Source: Paracoccus sp. JM45 (GTDB lineage Bacteria; Pseudomonadota; Alphaproteobacteria; Rhodobacterales; Rhodobacteraceae). Taken from it: a DNA stretch of 60,874 bases. How positions within the stretch are numbered: position 1 is the stretch's first letter; each line of letters opens with the position of its first letter. Positions 9,290 through 17,606 of the stretch are shown here, piece by piece. The DNA lies in contig NZ_QQVY01000013.1 of NCBI RefSeq assembly GCF_003590715.1, positions 1-60,874 on the forward strand, written 5' to 3'. The notes below the pieces were generated by a model. The model ran no database searches. It was not told the DNA's origin and worked only from the letters and a program-made list of their open reading frames with translations. Both the position numbers and the translations under genes were made by a program.

Positions 9290-10845
9290 GATGCGGCCAC
9301 TGCGGCGGCCCACGGGCTGACCGGATGGACCGCCCCTGCGGCAGGACCACCATTGCTGCCCGCTTGCACCAGCGAAGGGATCGAAAATTGCACGGGATAG
9401 ACCGTATCATCGGTCATCTGCACGGGATGATCCTCGCTGATGGCAGTGGCCACATCGGATGCCGCACGACGGTCGACAAGAATGGTTGCCGTGCTGGCGT
9501 CGATACGGGGCCGGTGCAGCGCCGCTTCGGGACTGTCGCCCTGATCGATCAGATAAGACAGGATTTGCAGGATTGCGGGAAAAATCTGGCGACCGCCCGC
9601 AGCCCCAAGCGCGATTTCCGGCTGGCCGTTCCGCGTGGCAATGACCGGCGACATATTCGCCAAGGGCTTGACCCCTGCCTTGATCGAATTGGGCTGACCT
9701 GCACGCGGGTCAAACCACATCATGCCGTTGTTCATCACGATACCGGTCTGGGGCATGACGACCTTCGACCCGAAGCGCGACAGCAGGGTATTCGTCAACG
9801 ACACCATATTGCCCTTGCCATCAATGACCGACAGATGGCTGGTGCAATCCTCGCCCGCTGCGGCATGGCCAAGACGTTTCAATCGATGTTCATAGGATGC
9901 ACGGCAGGCTGTCGCGAAGACCGCGGATTGCTGTGCGGCGCCAAGGTTCGACATATCCTGCTGTTCCAAGTGGTCCAGTGCCCGCAGCAGGCTTGGACCA
10001 CCGGACAGGCCCGGGATCACATGGATATCGCGGTCGCGATAGGCTTGCACCTGCGGTGTCTTCCATTCTGCACGATAGTCGCGCAGATCTTCAGCAGAAA
10101 GAACAGACCCCTGCGCTGCAAGATCCTGAAGCAGCAGACGCGCAGTTTCACCTTCGTAAAAATCCTGCGGACCCTGTTCGGCCAGCCGCCGCAACGTTGC
10201 AGCCTTATGTGGCATGGGCAGCAATTTGGCCGCAGGCGTGTCGGGATGCGGACGCCGCACGGCAGGGTCCAGAAACAAGGCGGCCGCTGCCGGATTCTGT
10301 ATCAGATTGGTGCGGTCAACGGCAAAGGCCAGATCGGCGAACCAGTCGACTGTCATTCCCCGTTCGGCAATTTCCAGTGCGGGGGCGATCACATCGCCCC
10401 ATGACATGGTTCCGAACCGTTCCAGCCCTGCGGCCAGACCTGCCACCGCACCCGGTGTGCAGATCGACGTCCCGCCCGAGATATTCCGGTTGTCCTTAAC
10501 CGCAGGCCAGTCAAACCAGTCGCCATCCGATCCACCCACCAAAGGATAATCGGACGGGTTGATTGCTTTCGGCGACATCAGGTTGAAATCCAGCGCATCG
10601 ACCGCGCCGCCCGCCCCTGCGTGCAATAAAAAGCCGCCGCCGCCGATGCCGGACAACCACGGCTCGACCACTGACAGGACCAGCGCCGTGGTCACGGCTG
10701 CATCCATGGCATTGCCGCCCTGCGACAGGATTTTTGCGCCCGCCTGCGCGGCTTCGCGGTGCTGGGCTGCGACAATGCCGCCGGTGCTGTTGACCTGAGG
10801 TTTGCTGATCGACCATGTCTGCGCAGTCGTGATTGGTTTGGTCAT
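9286..10845 (-). CDS. Gamma-glutamyltransferase-family Ntn-hydrolase
   Basis: A 519-residue protein of the GGT family, which cleaves or transfers gamma-glutamyl groups after autocatalytic self-cleavage before a catalytic Thr. Visible features are GGNAMDAAV at 43-51, GIGGGGF at 66-72 and CTSHLSVID around 334-342, where Thr335 is the predicted new N-terminus and nucleophile. Unlike most bacterial GGTs there is no signal peptide (N-terminus MTKPITTAQT), so it should act in the cytoplasm on imported substrate. ATG at 10845 overlaps the previous stop (ATGA). Relatives include acylases for glutaryl side chains, so a non-glutathione substrate is quite possible. It is embedded between a NodB-fold gene and the importer ATPases. 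Confidence 0.85.
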   Translation of the reverse strand: MTKPITTAQTWSISKPQVNSTGGIVAAQHREAAQAGAKILSQGGNAMDAAVTTALVLSVVEPWLSGIGGGGFLLHAGAGGAVDALDFNLMSPKAINPSDYPLVGGSDGDWFDWPAVKDNRNISGGTSICTPGAVAGLAAGLERFGTMSWGDVIAPALEIAERGMTVDWFADLAFAVDRTNLIQNPAAAALFLDPAVRRPHPDTPAAKLLPMPHKAATLRRLAEQGPQDFYEGETARLLLQDLAAQGSVLSAEDLRDYRAEWKTPQVQAYRDRDIHVIPGLSGGPSLLRALDHLEQQDMSNLGAAQQSAVFATACRASYEHRLKRLGHAAAGEDCTSHLSVIDGKGNMVSLTNTLLSRFGSKVVMPQTGIVMNNGMMWFDPRAGQPNSIKAGVKPLANMSPVIATRNGQPEIALGAAGGRQIFPAILQILSYLIDQGDSPEAALHRPRIDASTATILVDRRAASDVATAISEDHPVQMTDDTVYPVQFSIPSLVQAGSNGGPAAGAVHPVSPWAAAVAAS

Positions 10846-11711
10846 TGGGAAAACCCCTTGGTGGTATCGTCGGGAATGCGGGGCAGCGAATGGTCGGGCT
10901 GATCCGTCAAGGTTTGATGATGGCGGGCAATATCCCCGCATGTGGCACACCAGATCGCATCGTCTTCGACCAACGGACGCCATAACGCTTCCAGTATATC
11001 GACACGGGCGGGACGGCCACTGATCCAGTCGTGGACGGTCATCATAAACAGGCCGCCATGGCGTAGCGTGGATTGCGCCTCGCTTTGCCATTGCGCGCCG
11101 ATATCCAGATGGGAACGGGGCGGTTTATCGCCCGCGCCCAGAAACTTGAAATAGATCGCGTCATCGATATCCCAGCGAACCGGAATCTCGGTGATGCCAT
11201 TAAGCGTATAGGGGACATCCTCGCCCATCAGCGACGAATCCCAAAGTTCCAAACGCCGCAGTTCTGCCAGCATATGCGGCGTCATTTCCCATGCAGGTGA
11301 CCGGAAACCCTTTGGACGCTGCCCGACCTGCCGGACGAAAAGGTCGATCGAGCGTTCTAATGCCTCGGTGAATTGCTGGTCCGTTATGTCCCTGACCAAT
11401 TCGTGACAATCTCCATGCAATGCGATCTCATGTCCGCGTTCCACCAGACCGGGCAAAAGATCGGGATTGTCCCGCGCGACGACAGCGGGCACGAAGAAGC
11501 TGCCCTTCAGTTGCAACCGCGCCATCATATCGGTCATTCGGGCCAGCCCCCGCCGCATCCCGTAAGCCCGATGTTCGGGCGTTGCGATCGTGTCAGGACG
11601 TCCGTCGCGCGTGGCCCACAGATAGGGGGCCATAGCATCGACATCGACGCTGAAACAGGCCGCAGCGCGCTTTCCATCAGGCCAGGGATAGGTGGCGGAG
11701 TTCCAGATCAT
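10842..11711 (-). CDS. Polysaccharide-deacetylase (NodB-fold) family amidohydrolase
   Basis: A 289-residue NodB-fold protein. The metal-site residues are visible: FSVDVDAM with Asp23/Asp25 and HGDCH with His99/His103, the H-x3-H motif. The overall layout resembles PuuE allantoinase and cyclic-imide hydrolases more than secreted chitin or peptidoglycan deacetylases, and there is no signal peptide. A cytoplasmic C-N hydrolase for the imported compound is therefore likelier than a cell-wall enzyme; that step is inference. Both ends show ATGA overlaps (start 11711, stop 10842), placing it firmly in the nine-gene operon. Confidence 0.75.
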   Translation of the reverse strand: MIWNSATYPWPDGKRAAACFSVDVDAMAPYLWATRDGRPDTIATPEHRAYGMRRGLARMTDMMARLQLKGSFFVPAVVARDNPDLLPGLVERGHEIALHGDCHELVRDITDQQFTEALERSIDLFVRQVGQRPKGFRSPAWEMTPHMLAELRRLELWDSSLMGEDVPYTLNGITEIPVRWDIDDAIYFKFLGAGDKPPRSHLDIGAQWQSEAQSTLRHGGLFMMTVHDWISGRPARVDILEALWRPLVEDDAIWCATCGDIARHHQTLTDQPDHSLPRIPDDTTKGFSQ

Positions 11712-12466
11712 AGGGGCGATTTCTTTTCCTGATAGACATCCAGACTGCCTGCCGAATTTCCGCCATCGACCGAAAGCGTCGCGCCGGTGACATTTCGTGC
11801 TGCATCGGATGCCAGATACAACGCGGCATTGCCGACATCCTGAGGTGTTGTTTCGACGCCTAATGGAATGGCCGCCATGACCCGATCTACATGTTCTTTC
11901 GGCAAGGCCGACACGGCGCTGCCTGCCGCAAATCCCGGTTCCAGCGCGTTGACGCGGATGCCGAATTCAGCCAGCTCTAGCGCGAAGCCTTTGGTCAGAC
12001 GATCCAGCGCGGTTTTTGACATGCAATATGTCACCATGGTCCGCCGCATTTTCCGTGCCGCCCCCGAGGAGATGTTAATGACATTCCCCTTGTTGCCCGC
12101 CTCGATCATTTGAAGGGCAAAACCGCGTGTCAGAACGAATGGCGCCCGAAGGTTGACCGACATGATCCGGTCCCAATCGGCAACCTGCATGTCCAGCATG
12201 AAGGACGAAGGGTATAGCCCTGCGTTATTGATCACCACATCAGGCGCGCCCCATTTTTCCGCCACTGCAGCCAGCAGATGGTCCAGACCGGCATCGCTGG
12301 TCAGATCGGCCGCCACGGCAAATCCGGGCAGGTCATCCGTGGTCATATCCGTGCGGCAAACCTCGGCGCCGCATGCTTCGAACTGGTCGGCCAGTGCTTT
12401 GCCCATGATGCCGGATGCTCCGGTTACGACGACGCGCTTGCCCTTGAAGGCGGTTCCAAAGTCCAT
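11708..12466 (-). CDS. Short-chain dehydrogenase/reductase (SDR)
   Basis: A 252-residue classical SDR. The cofactor loop TGASGIMG is at 15-22, NNAG at 80-83, Ser133/134 in NISSG, and the catalytic Tyr147-x3-Lys151 lies in YCMSK. The C-terminal half shows NALEPGFAAG and the usual GATLSVDGG end. It presumably oxidises or reduces a hydroxyl/keto group using NAD(P). It starts two bases after the permease stop and shares an ATGA overlap with the amidohydrolase gene downstream, so it belongs to the same pathway. Substrate unknown. Confidence 0.87.
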   Translation of the reverse strand: MDFGTAFKGKRVVVTGASGIMGKALADQFEACGAEVCRTDMTTDDLPGFAVAADLTSDAGLDHLLAAVAEKWGAPDVVINNAGLYPSSFMLDMQVADWDRIMSVNLRAPFVLTRGFALQMIEAGNKGNVINISSGAARKMRRTMVTYCMSKTALDRLTKGFALELAEFGIRVNALEPGFAAGSAVSALPKEHVDRVMAAIPLGVETTPQDVGNAALYLASDAARNVTGATLSVDGGNSAGSLDVYQEKKSPL

Positions 12467-12468
12467 TT

Positions 12469-13320
12469 TCAGCGTCCTTTTCCGATAATATCGCTGACAC
12501 GGTCACCAATCAGGTTAGCCGACAGCACCAGTAAAAACAGGGCAAGCCCGGGGAATGTAGCGATCCACCAAGCCGAGGTGACATAGTTGCGCCCTGTCGA
12601 CAGCATTGCGCCCCAGCTTGCGGTTGGCGGCTGTACACCCAGTCCAAGGAAGGACAGGCCCGCCTCGAACAGGACCATCAGTCCGAATTCCAGTGTCGCG
12701 ACGACAAGGATCGGGCTGATGATATTGGGCAGGATATGCAGCAGCAACGCGCGGGGCACCGAACAGCCCATTGACCGCGCGAGGGTGACAAAGGGTCGGC
12801 GGGCAATCGACATCGTCTGGCCATATGCCACGCGGGCATAGCGGGGCCATCGGGTCAGGGCCAAGACCAGAATGACATTGAAAAAGCTGGGGCCAAGAAC
12901 TGCCACGGTAATAATTGCCAGCAGGATTGCTGGGATGGACAGGAAGATATCCACCAGACGCATCAGGATGGTTTCCGGCCATCCGCGCAAATATCCGGCC
13001 AGCATTCCGACCGTCACCCCGACAATGCCCGATAACAGTACCGAAAGAACCGCGACAGTGATCGAAACGCGCGAGCCATAGATCATACGGCTCAGGACGT
13101 CGCGTCCCAATTCATCCGTGCCCAGCCAGTATGTACCGCCGCGCCCCTCGTATCCGGGCAGTTTCAACCGGCCAAGAAGGTCCTGACGGTTCGGATCAAG
13201 GGGGGCGATCAACGGTGCCAGTATGGCCATCAGCACCATCAGCCCCAGCAGGATCGCAGGCCACCATGCCAGCAACTGGCCTGCAATATAACGCGACCGG
13301 TATCGTGTTGCGCTTGCCAT
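12469..13320 (-). CDS. ABC transporter permease, DppC-like
   Basis: A 283-residue inner-membrane permease of the peptide/nickel type. It has an N-terminal span (LLAWWPAILLGLMVLMAIL), a long periplasmic loop with YWLGTDELGRDVLSRMIYGSR and four or five further spans. The EAA-like coupling loop near SMGCSVPRALLLHILPNI contacts the ATPases. The TAATG junction at 13320-13322 with the DppB-like gene shows translational coupling. It pairs with DppB to form the channel for the operon's substrate. Confidence 0.92.
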   Translation of the reverse strand: MASATRYRSRYIAGQLLAWWPAILLGLMVLMAILAPLIAPLDPNRQDLLGRLKLPGYEGRGGTYWLGTDELGRDVLSRMIYGSRVSITVAVLSVLLSGIVGVTVGMLAGYLRGWPETILMRLVDIFLSIPAILLAIITVAVLGPSFFNVILVLALTRWPRYARVAYGQTMSIARRPFVTLARSMGCSVPRALLLHILPNIISPILVVATLEFGLMVLFEAGLSFLGLGVQPPTASWGAMLSTGRNYVTSAWWIATFPGLALFLLVLSANLIGDRVSDIIGKGR

Positions 13321-14243
13321 TACTGGTTCCCCAACCGCACGCGCGGATCGACAAGTGAATACAGAATATCCGCGGTCAGATTGGCCAGAATGGTGACCCA
13401 GGCCCCCAACAGCACCACGGCCTGAACAACCGCAAAATCACGCGAGGCGATGGATTGCACTGTCAGCTGGCCCAGACCGGGCCATGCAAAGACAGTCTCG
13501 ACAATGACAGCACCGGCAAGCAGCTGAGAGATTTCCAGCGCCGTGATCGAGATGACGGGAATGGCCGAATTGCGCAGCAGATGCTTGCGGACAAGACGTG
13601 GTGTCCTGACCCCGCGTGCGCGTGCCGAACGGATATAGTCGCGTCCCAGTTCATCGACCACAGCCGATCGCGTAATCCGCGCATAGGTTGCCAAAGACAG
13701 CAGGCCCAAGGCGATCGAAGGCATCACCAGATGTGCCAATGACCCCGTTCCGGACGGCGGCAGCCATTTTAGCCAGACGCCGAAAACAAGGATCATCATG
13801 ATCCCGCTCCAGAATGTCGGCATCGATTGGCAGGCCAGCACCAGCCCCATGATCCAACGCGAAATGGCGCGCCCCCGTGTCAGCGCCATGATGACCCCGA
13901 CCGGCAGGCCGATGGCAAATGCCACCAACAGTGCCCCGCCAGCCAGTTGCAGTGTTTGCGGAAACCGGCTGGCCAGTATCTCGCTGACCGGCGCATTCTG
14001 AATGAACGACCTGCCAAGATCGAAGCGGATCATATCGCCAAGAAACGACAGATACTGTTCGATCATGGGCCGGTCGAAGCCAAGCGTCTGGCGCATGGCT
14101 TCGAAATCCTTCTGGGTCGCTGTTTCAGGCAACAGCAATGCGGTCGGGTCTCCGGTCAGACGCTGGATAAAGAACACCAGCGTGATCACGCCGAATGCCG
14201 TCACCAATGCCTGAAACAGACGGTTCAGAAGGAAGGATGCCAT
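13320..14243 (-). CDS. ABC transporter permease, DppB-like
   Basis: A permease of about 307 residues with the DppB hallmarks: N-terminal LNRLFQALVTAFGVITLVFF span, RLTGDP, a periplasmic segment, and the cytoplasmic loop YIRSARARGVRTPRLVRKHLLRNS, which is the EAA motif. ATG at 14243 overlaps the binding-protein stop (TGATG); a GTG one codon earlier is possible. Six transmembrane segments are expected. The gene follows the substrate-binding protein directly, the usual dpp order. Confidence 0.92.
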   Translation of the reverse strand: MASFLLNRLFQALVTAFGVITLVFFIQRLTGDPTALLLPETATQKDFEAMRQTLGFDRPMIEQYLSFLGDMIRFDLGRSFIQNAPVSEILASRFPQTLQLAGGALLVAFAIGLPVGVIMALTRGRAISRWIMGLVLACQSMPTFWSGIMMILVFGVWLKWLPPSGTGSLAHLVMPSIALGLLSLATYARITRSAVVDELGRDYIRSARARGVRTPRLVRKHLLRNSAIPVISITALEISQLLAGAVIVETVFAWPGLGQLTVQSIASRDFAVVQAVVLLGAWVTILANLTADILYSLVDPRVRLGNQ

Positions 14244-15733
14244 CACTCGGACCAGGTCATGCGGTTCAGGAACAGGCTTTCGTTCGCGGTCGGGGTAAAG
14301 GTCAGATCAGACGCAGCACCATAAAGAACCGCCGCCTGATACATCGGCAGGGTATAATAGTTGTCGCGCACGATCTGGTGCACTTGGTTATAGGCGTCCT
14401 GACGTACCTGCGTATCAAGCGACCCGCGCGCCGTATCCAGCAGTTCGTCCAGCTTGGGGTCGTTCACGCGGCTCCAGTTGCTGCCGGAATGCAGCAGCGG
14501 ATAGGCGATGCCATCGGCATCCTGACAGGCGCAGGACCACCGGCCAAAGCTTAGCTCGGCATTGTCTGCAGGGTCGGACCGGACAATATCCAGATAGGTG
14601 GGCATGTCGGTCACGCTGATCGAGACGTTAAAGCCGACATCATTCAGCATTTGTTGCAGCGCCTGGACAATGCGCTGGTCAAAGACAGGTGCAGTGGCGA
14701 ATGTCGCAGGTGTTGCCGCGACATCGGCTTTGGCCGAGACAATTTCGGCGGCAGCTTCAGGGTCGAATTCCCATGGCGCGATGCCTTCGGCATAGCCGAA
14801 ATGTGCAGGCGACGCCAATTGGGCAACCGAGACCTCACCCGCGCCCAGCAGGCCTTCGGTGATCCCGACAGTGTCGATTGCCATACTGGCGGCTTTGCGC
14901 AACTCGGGATCGTTGAACGGGGGCTTGTCCAGATTCATCCCCAGATAGGCCACGCGTTCGGTCGGGGCGGACAGCAGTTGCACATCATCCTGACCGGCCA
15001 GCTGCGTTGCGGCGTCGCTGTCCAGACCGACAACCAGATCAGCTGCACCCGCCTGCAGATCGGCCAAGCGCGTTGCTGCATCCGGAACAGCACGGAAGAC
15101 CGCGGTTTCAATGCTGCCCGCATCACCCCAATAGTCATCGTTCCGCGTCAGGGTGACGGAAACACCACGGTTCCAGTCGGTGAACTTGTAAGGGCCGGAA
15201 CCGACAGGTGCAGCGTTGAACGCATCATCCCCGACTTCTTCAACAACATGTTTCGGCACCACGGACAGCTTGACCAATTGCGCCAGCAGCGCCGGATACG
15301 GGCCATCGGTTGTCAGTTTGACGGTCACCTCATCCACGGCCTCCGCATCTGAAATCTGGTCGAACTGACCCAGTTGCGGCGATCCGAATTCGGGGTCGGT
15401 GATGCGTTTGATCGAAAAAACCACATCCTCGGCGGTCATTTTCTGGCCGTCATGAAAAATGACGTCATCACGCAAGGTCATCAGCATCTCGGTATCGCTA
15501 ACCTGTTCCCATGACGTCGCAATCTGGGGAACAATTTTTCCTTCATTGTCACGCGTGACAAGATTGTCGAAGATATTGCGATAAACGTAATAGCTGTCAG
15601 GATTCCACTGGACCTGTGGGTCAAGGGACGACGGCTCTCCCGACAGGTCTACGGTCATATCCTTGGCAAACGCGGGCATCGCAAAGGTCGTCAAAGCGAC
15701 ACTGGCCAAAAGCAGTTTCAGGGTTGATTTCAT
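14243..15733 (-). CDS. ABC transporter substrate-binding protein, SBP_bac_5 family
   Basis: A 496-residue periplasmic binding protein that feeds the DppBCDF-like transporter. The N-terminus has a clear Sec signal (MKSTLKLLLASVALTTFAMPAFA, cut after AFA near residue 23). The mature protein begins with the family pattern SGEPSSLDPQ and contains WNPDSYYVYRNIFDNLV and YKFTDWNRGVSVTLTRNDDYW. Family members bind peptides, nickel-chelates, opines, glutathione or small glycosides; the ligand cannot be read here. Its start overlaps the regulator stop (ATGA at 15730-15733), so regulator and transporter are made from one transcript. Confidence 0.92.
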   Translation of the reverse strand: MKSTLKLLLASVALTTFAMPAFAKDMTVDLSGEPSSLDPQVQWNPDSYYVYRNIFDNLVTRDNEGKIVPQIATSWEQVSDTEMLMTLRDDVIFHDGQKMTAEDVVFSIKRITDPEFGSPQLGQFDQISDAEAVDEVTVKLTTDGPYPALLAQLVKLSVVPKHVVEEVGDDAFNAAPVGSGPYKFTDWNRGVSVTLTRNDDYWGDAGSIETAVFRAVPDAATRLADLQAGAADLVVGLDSDAATQLAGQDDVQLLSAPTERVAYLGMNLDKPPFNDPELRKAASMAIDTVGITEGLLGAGEVSVAQLASPAHFGYAEGIAPWEFDPEAAAEIVSAKADVAATPATFATAPVFDQRIVQALQQMLNDVGFNVSISVTDMPTYLDIVRSDPADNAELSFGRWSCACQDADGIAYPLLHSGSNWSRVNDPKLDELLDTARGSLDTQVRQDAYNQVHQIVRDNYYTLPMYQAAVLYGAASDLTFTPTANESLFLNRMTWSE

Positions 15734-16500
15734 GATATTCTCCTGTTGGTTGCAGCGTGTTTTTGCGTAATGCGCGCCGTCAGCCCGCTGCCCGGCATCA
15801 GCGGCGCGTCGTTTTTAAGAAGTTGGGTCAGGAAGTATTGTTCTTGCGCGGCAATTAGGGTCAAACGGGCCCGTTCGATCCCCGAGGGGTCATTTCCAAG
15901 CACGGCGGTCAACAGATCGAACACATCGTCACGGCGGAACAACGTTCCGCTGTCGCCTTCAAGGAAATGCGTAATTCTGGCCGAGTGATGCCAGAGTTTG
16001 CGAAGATGACGGGCGGTAAAGGGGTTCATAGCGCCCAGCAGCAGCCCGTCAATCCGGTCCACATGTTGGCGGACAGAACTTGTCGTTGTCACGCTTTCCC
16101 CACAACCCAGTGCCGTCAAAATGTCAGCGATCTGTTCCAGTTCCGTTCGTGCGTCGGATGACAGGCTGACCCGCGCCAATCCCGGTTCGACGATACGACG
16201 GGCTTCTAGTATGTTGCCGATCAACTGTCCGGTAATCGGTAAAACCTCCCATCCCATGCGCGCTTTGGGGGCGGCCCAACCGTCGAAGCCCAATCGCGTC
16301 AGCCCTGCCCTTGCTGCGGCGCGCGACAGGCCAAAACGCTCCATCACGTCGGCTTCAGTAATGATCTCGCCGGGGCGGATCTCGCACCAGATTGTGGCGA
16401 CAAGCATACGATCCTCGGCAAAGCGCGACTTAGCATCAGGACTGGGCAACCCCCCGTCTGACAGGGCCGAACGCAACATAGGAGAGCTTGGATCGTACAT
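15730..16500 (-). CDS. GntR-type transcriptional regulator (FCD-like)
   Basis: A 256-residue protein with an N-terminal winged helix of the GntR type (about residues 30-90: ATIWCEIRPGEIITEADVMERFGLSRAAARAGLTRL) and an alpha-helical effector-binding domain (HVDRIDGLLLGAMN, HHSARITHFLEG). It is the first gene of the nine-gene operon and overlaps the binding-protein gene by four bases, so it probably autoregulates the whole unit. A perfect TTAACATGTTAA palindrome at 16521-16532, about 20 bases upstream of the start, is a plausible operator. Effector unknown; by analogy it is the transported compound. Confidence 0.82.
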   Translation of the reverse strand: MYDPSSPMLRSALSDGGLPSPDAKSRFAEDRMLVATIWCEIRPGEIITEADVMERFGLSRAAARAGLTRLGFDGWAAPKARMGWEVLPITGQLIGNILEARRIVEPGLARVSLSSDARTELEQIADILTALGCGESVTTTSSVRQHVDRIDGLLLGAMNPFTARHLRKLWHHSARITHFLEGDSGTLFRRDDVFDLLTAVLGNDPSGIERARLTLIAAQEQYFLTQLLKNDAPLMPGSGLTARITQKHAATNRRIS

Positions 16501-16520
16501 AAAATATCAATCTGCTATCT

Positions 16521-16532
16521 TTAACATGTTAA
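16521..16532. promoter_or_regulatory. 12-bp perfect palindrome, candidate operator
   Basis: TTAACATGTTAA lies in the 87-bp gap between the GntR-type regulator (minus) and the dead dehydrogenase gene (plus), 21 bases from the regulator's start codon. The position and symmetry suit a dimeric GntR-family repressor controlling its own operon. This is inference from the pattern only. Confidence 0.4.
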
Positions 16533-16587
16533 TAATGGATAACTGACATTTCATATCTGGCAAGAGGTTTTTGAAAAGAGGTTCGAT

Positions 16588-17430
16588 ATGCCGATAAATC
16601 TGTCTATTTTCGGAGCATTGAGTTTGCTGGGCCAGCATCTGATTGCCCGCCTAATCAGGGAGCCGGGTTTGAAAATTGCCAGTTTGCACGACCATCGCCA
16701 TGATCAGTCGCTGAATGCCGTGCTATGGTTTGCCGATACAAACGCCCGCAATTTTACAGCGGGAATGCCCATCAAATCCCCCCTTGCGGTGCCCGAAGGC
16801 GATCTGATCCTGTCACATTGAGAATATGCCCGTCACAAGGGTCTGCTGATGGTGCCAGACGTCCTGATGCCGGACCCTACAGGTCATACACTGCTGGCGA
16901 CGCCGAATTGTACCACCGCGATCTGTGCGCTGCCGCTGTTGCTATTGCACAGGGCGTTCGGGATCGAAGCGGTGCATGTCACGACACTGCAGGCGATCAG
17001 TGGCACCGATCTTCCGGGAATGCATGCATATCAGGCGCATGACAACGTCGTTTCCACCCTTCCCGGCGAAGCGCGGGCGTTGGAAACCGAAATGGCCCAT
17101 ATCTTTAATGATGCGTTTCCCGTCACTTGCATGGCGACACGGGTGCCGGTGTGGCGCGGTCATACAATAACGCTGATGGTTAAATTGCGGGAACAACCCG
17201 ACGCCAATGCTGTACCACGGACGCTGCGTACCCACCGTCAGATCAGTCTGGCGAATGCACAGAATATCCTGCCGGTTTGGCAACCCGAATGTACTGATAA
17301 CGAAGTGCTATGCACTGTCGAGGGCATCGAGGCTTGTCAGAATGGTTGGGTAAAAATGTCCCTGCGCGGCGATAATTTACAGGCCGCGACAACAGGGTTG
17401 ATGGTCGCTTTAGTTCGAAGTCTGGTCTGA
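16588..17430 (+). pseudogene. Aspartate-semialdehyde-dehydrogenase-like pseudogene (in-frame TGA)
   Basis: One reading frame of 281 codons is interrupted by TGA at 16819-16821. The downstream part keeps ATPNCTTAICALPLL with the catalytic Cys and LQAISGTDLPGM, matching the archaeal/fungal-type ASADH fold (NADP-binding half then catalytic half). Translation across the stop reads ILSH-stop-EYARHKGLLMVPDV, which preserves the expected register, so a point mutation is the simplest cause. The N-terminal dinucleotide-binding loop is degenerate (FGALSLLG for GATGLVG) and the protein is about 70 residues shorter than family norms. It is therefore read as a decayed gene, not an enzyme. A weak GAGG lies before the ATG. 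Confidence 0.75.
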
Positions 17431-17567
17431 ACGGCGAAGGGGCTACTGCCGGATGAGGATCGAATTGATGGCCACCGTTTTATTCGCTCCCCTTAAATTC
17501 TGAACGTAATTTCGTTGATCCCGTCAATGGAAACCAAAACTCCAAATTGCAAATCGTGCAAATGCAT

Positions 17568-17581
17568 TCTAGCATACTAGA
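17568..17581. promoter_or_regulatory. Short inverted repeat upstream of oxidoreductase gene
   Basis: TCTAG-CATA-CTAGA is a perfect 5-bp inverted repeat 26 bases before the ATG at 17607. It could be an operator for the Gfo/Idh-manD unit, but no regulator gene is adjacent. It may also be chance. Confidence 0.25.
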
Positions 17582-17606
17582 TTACTGAGGTACGGGGGAT
17601 AGTATA

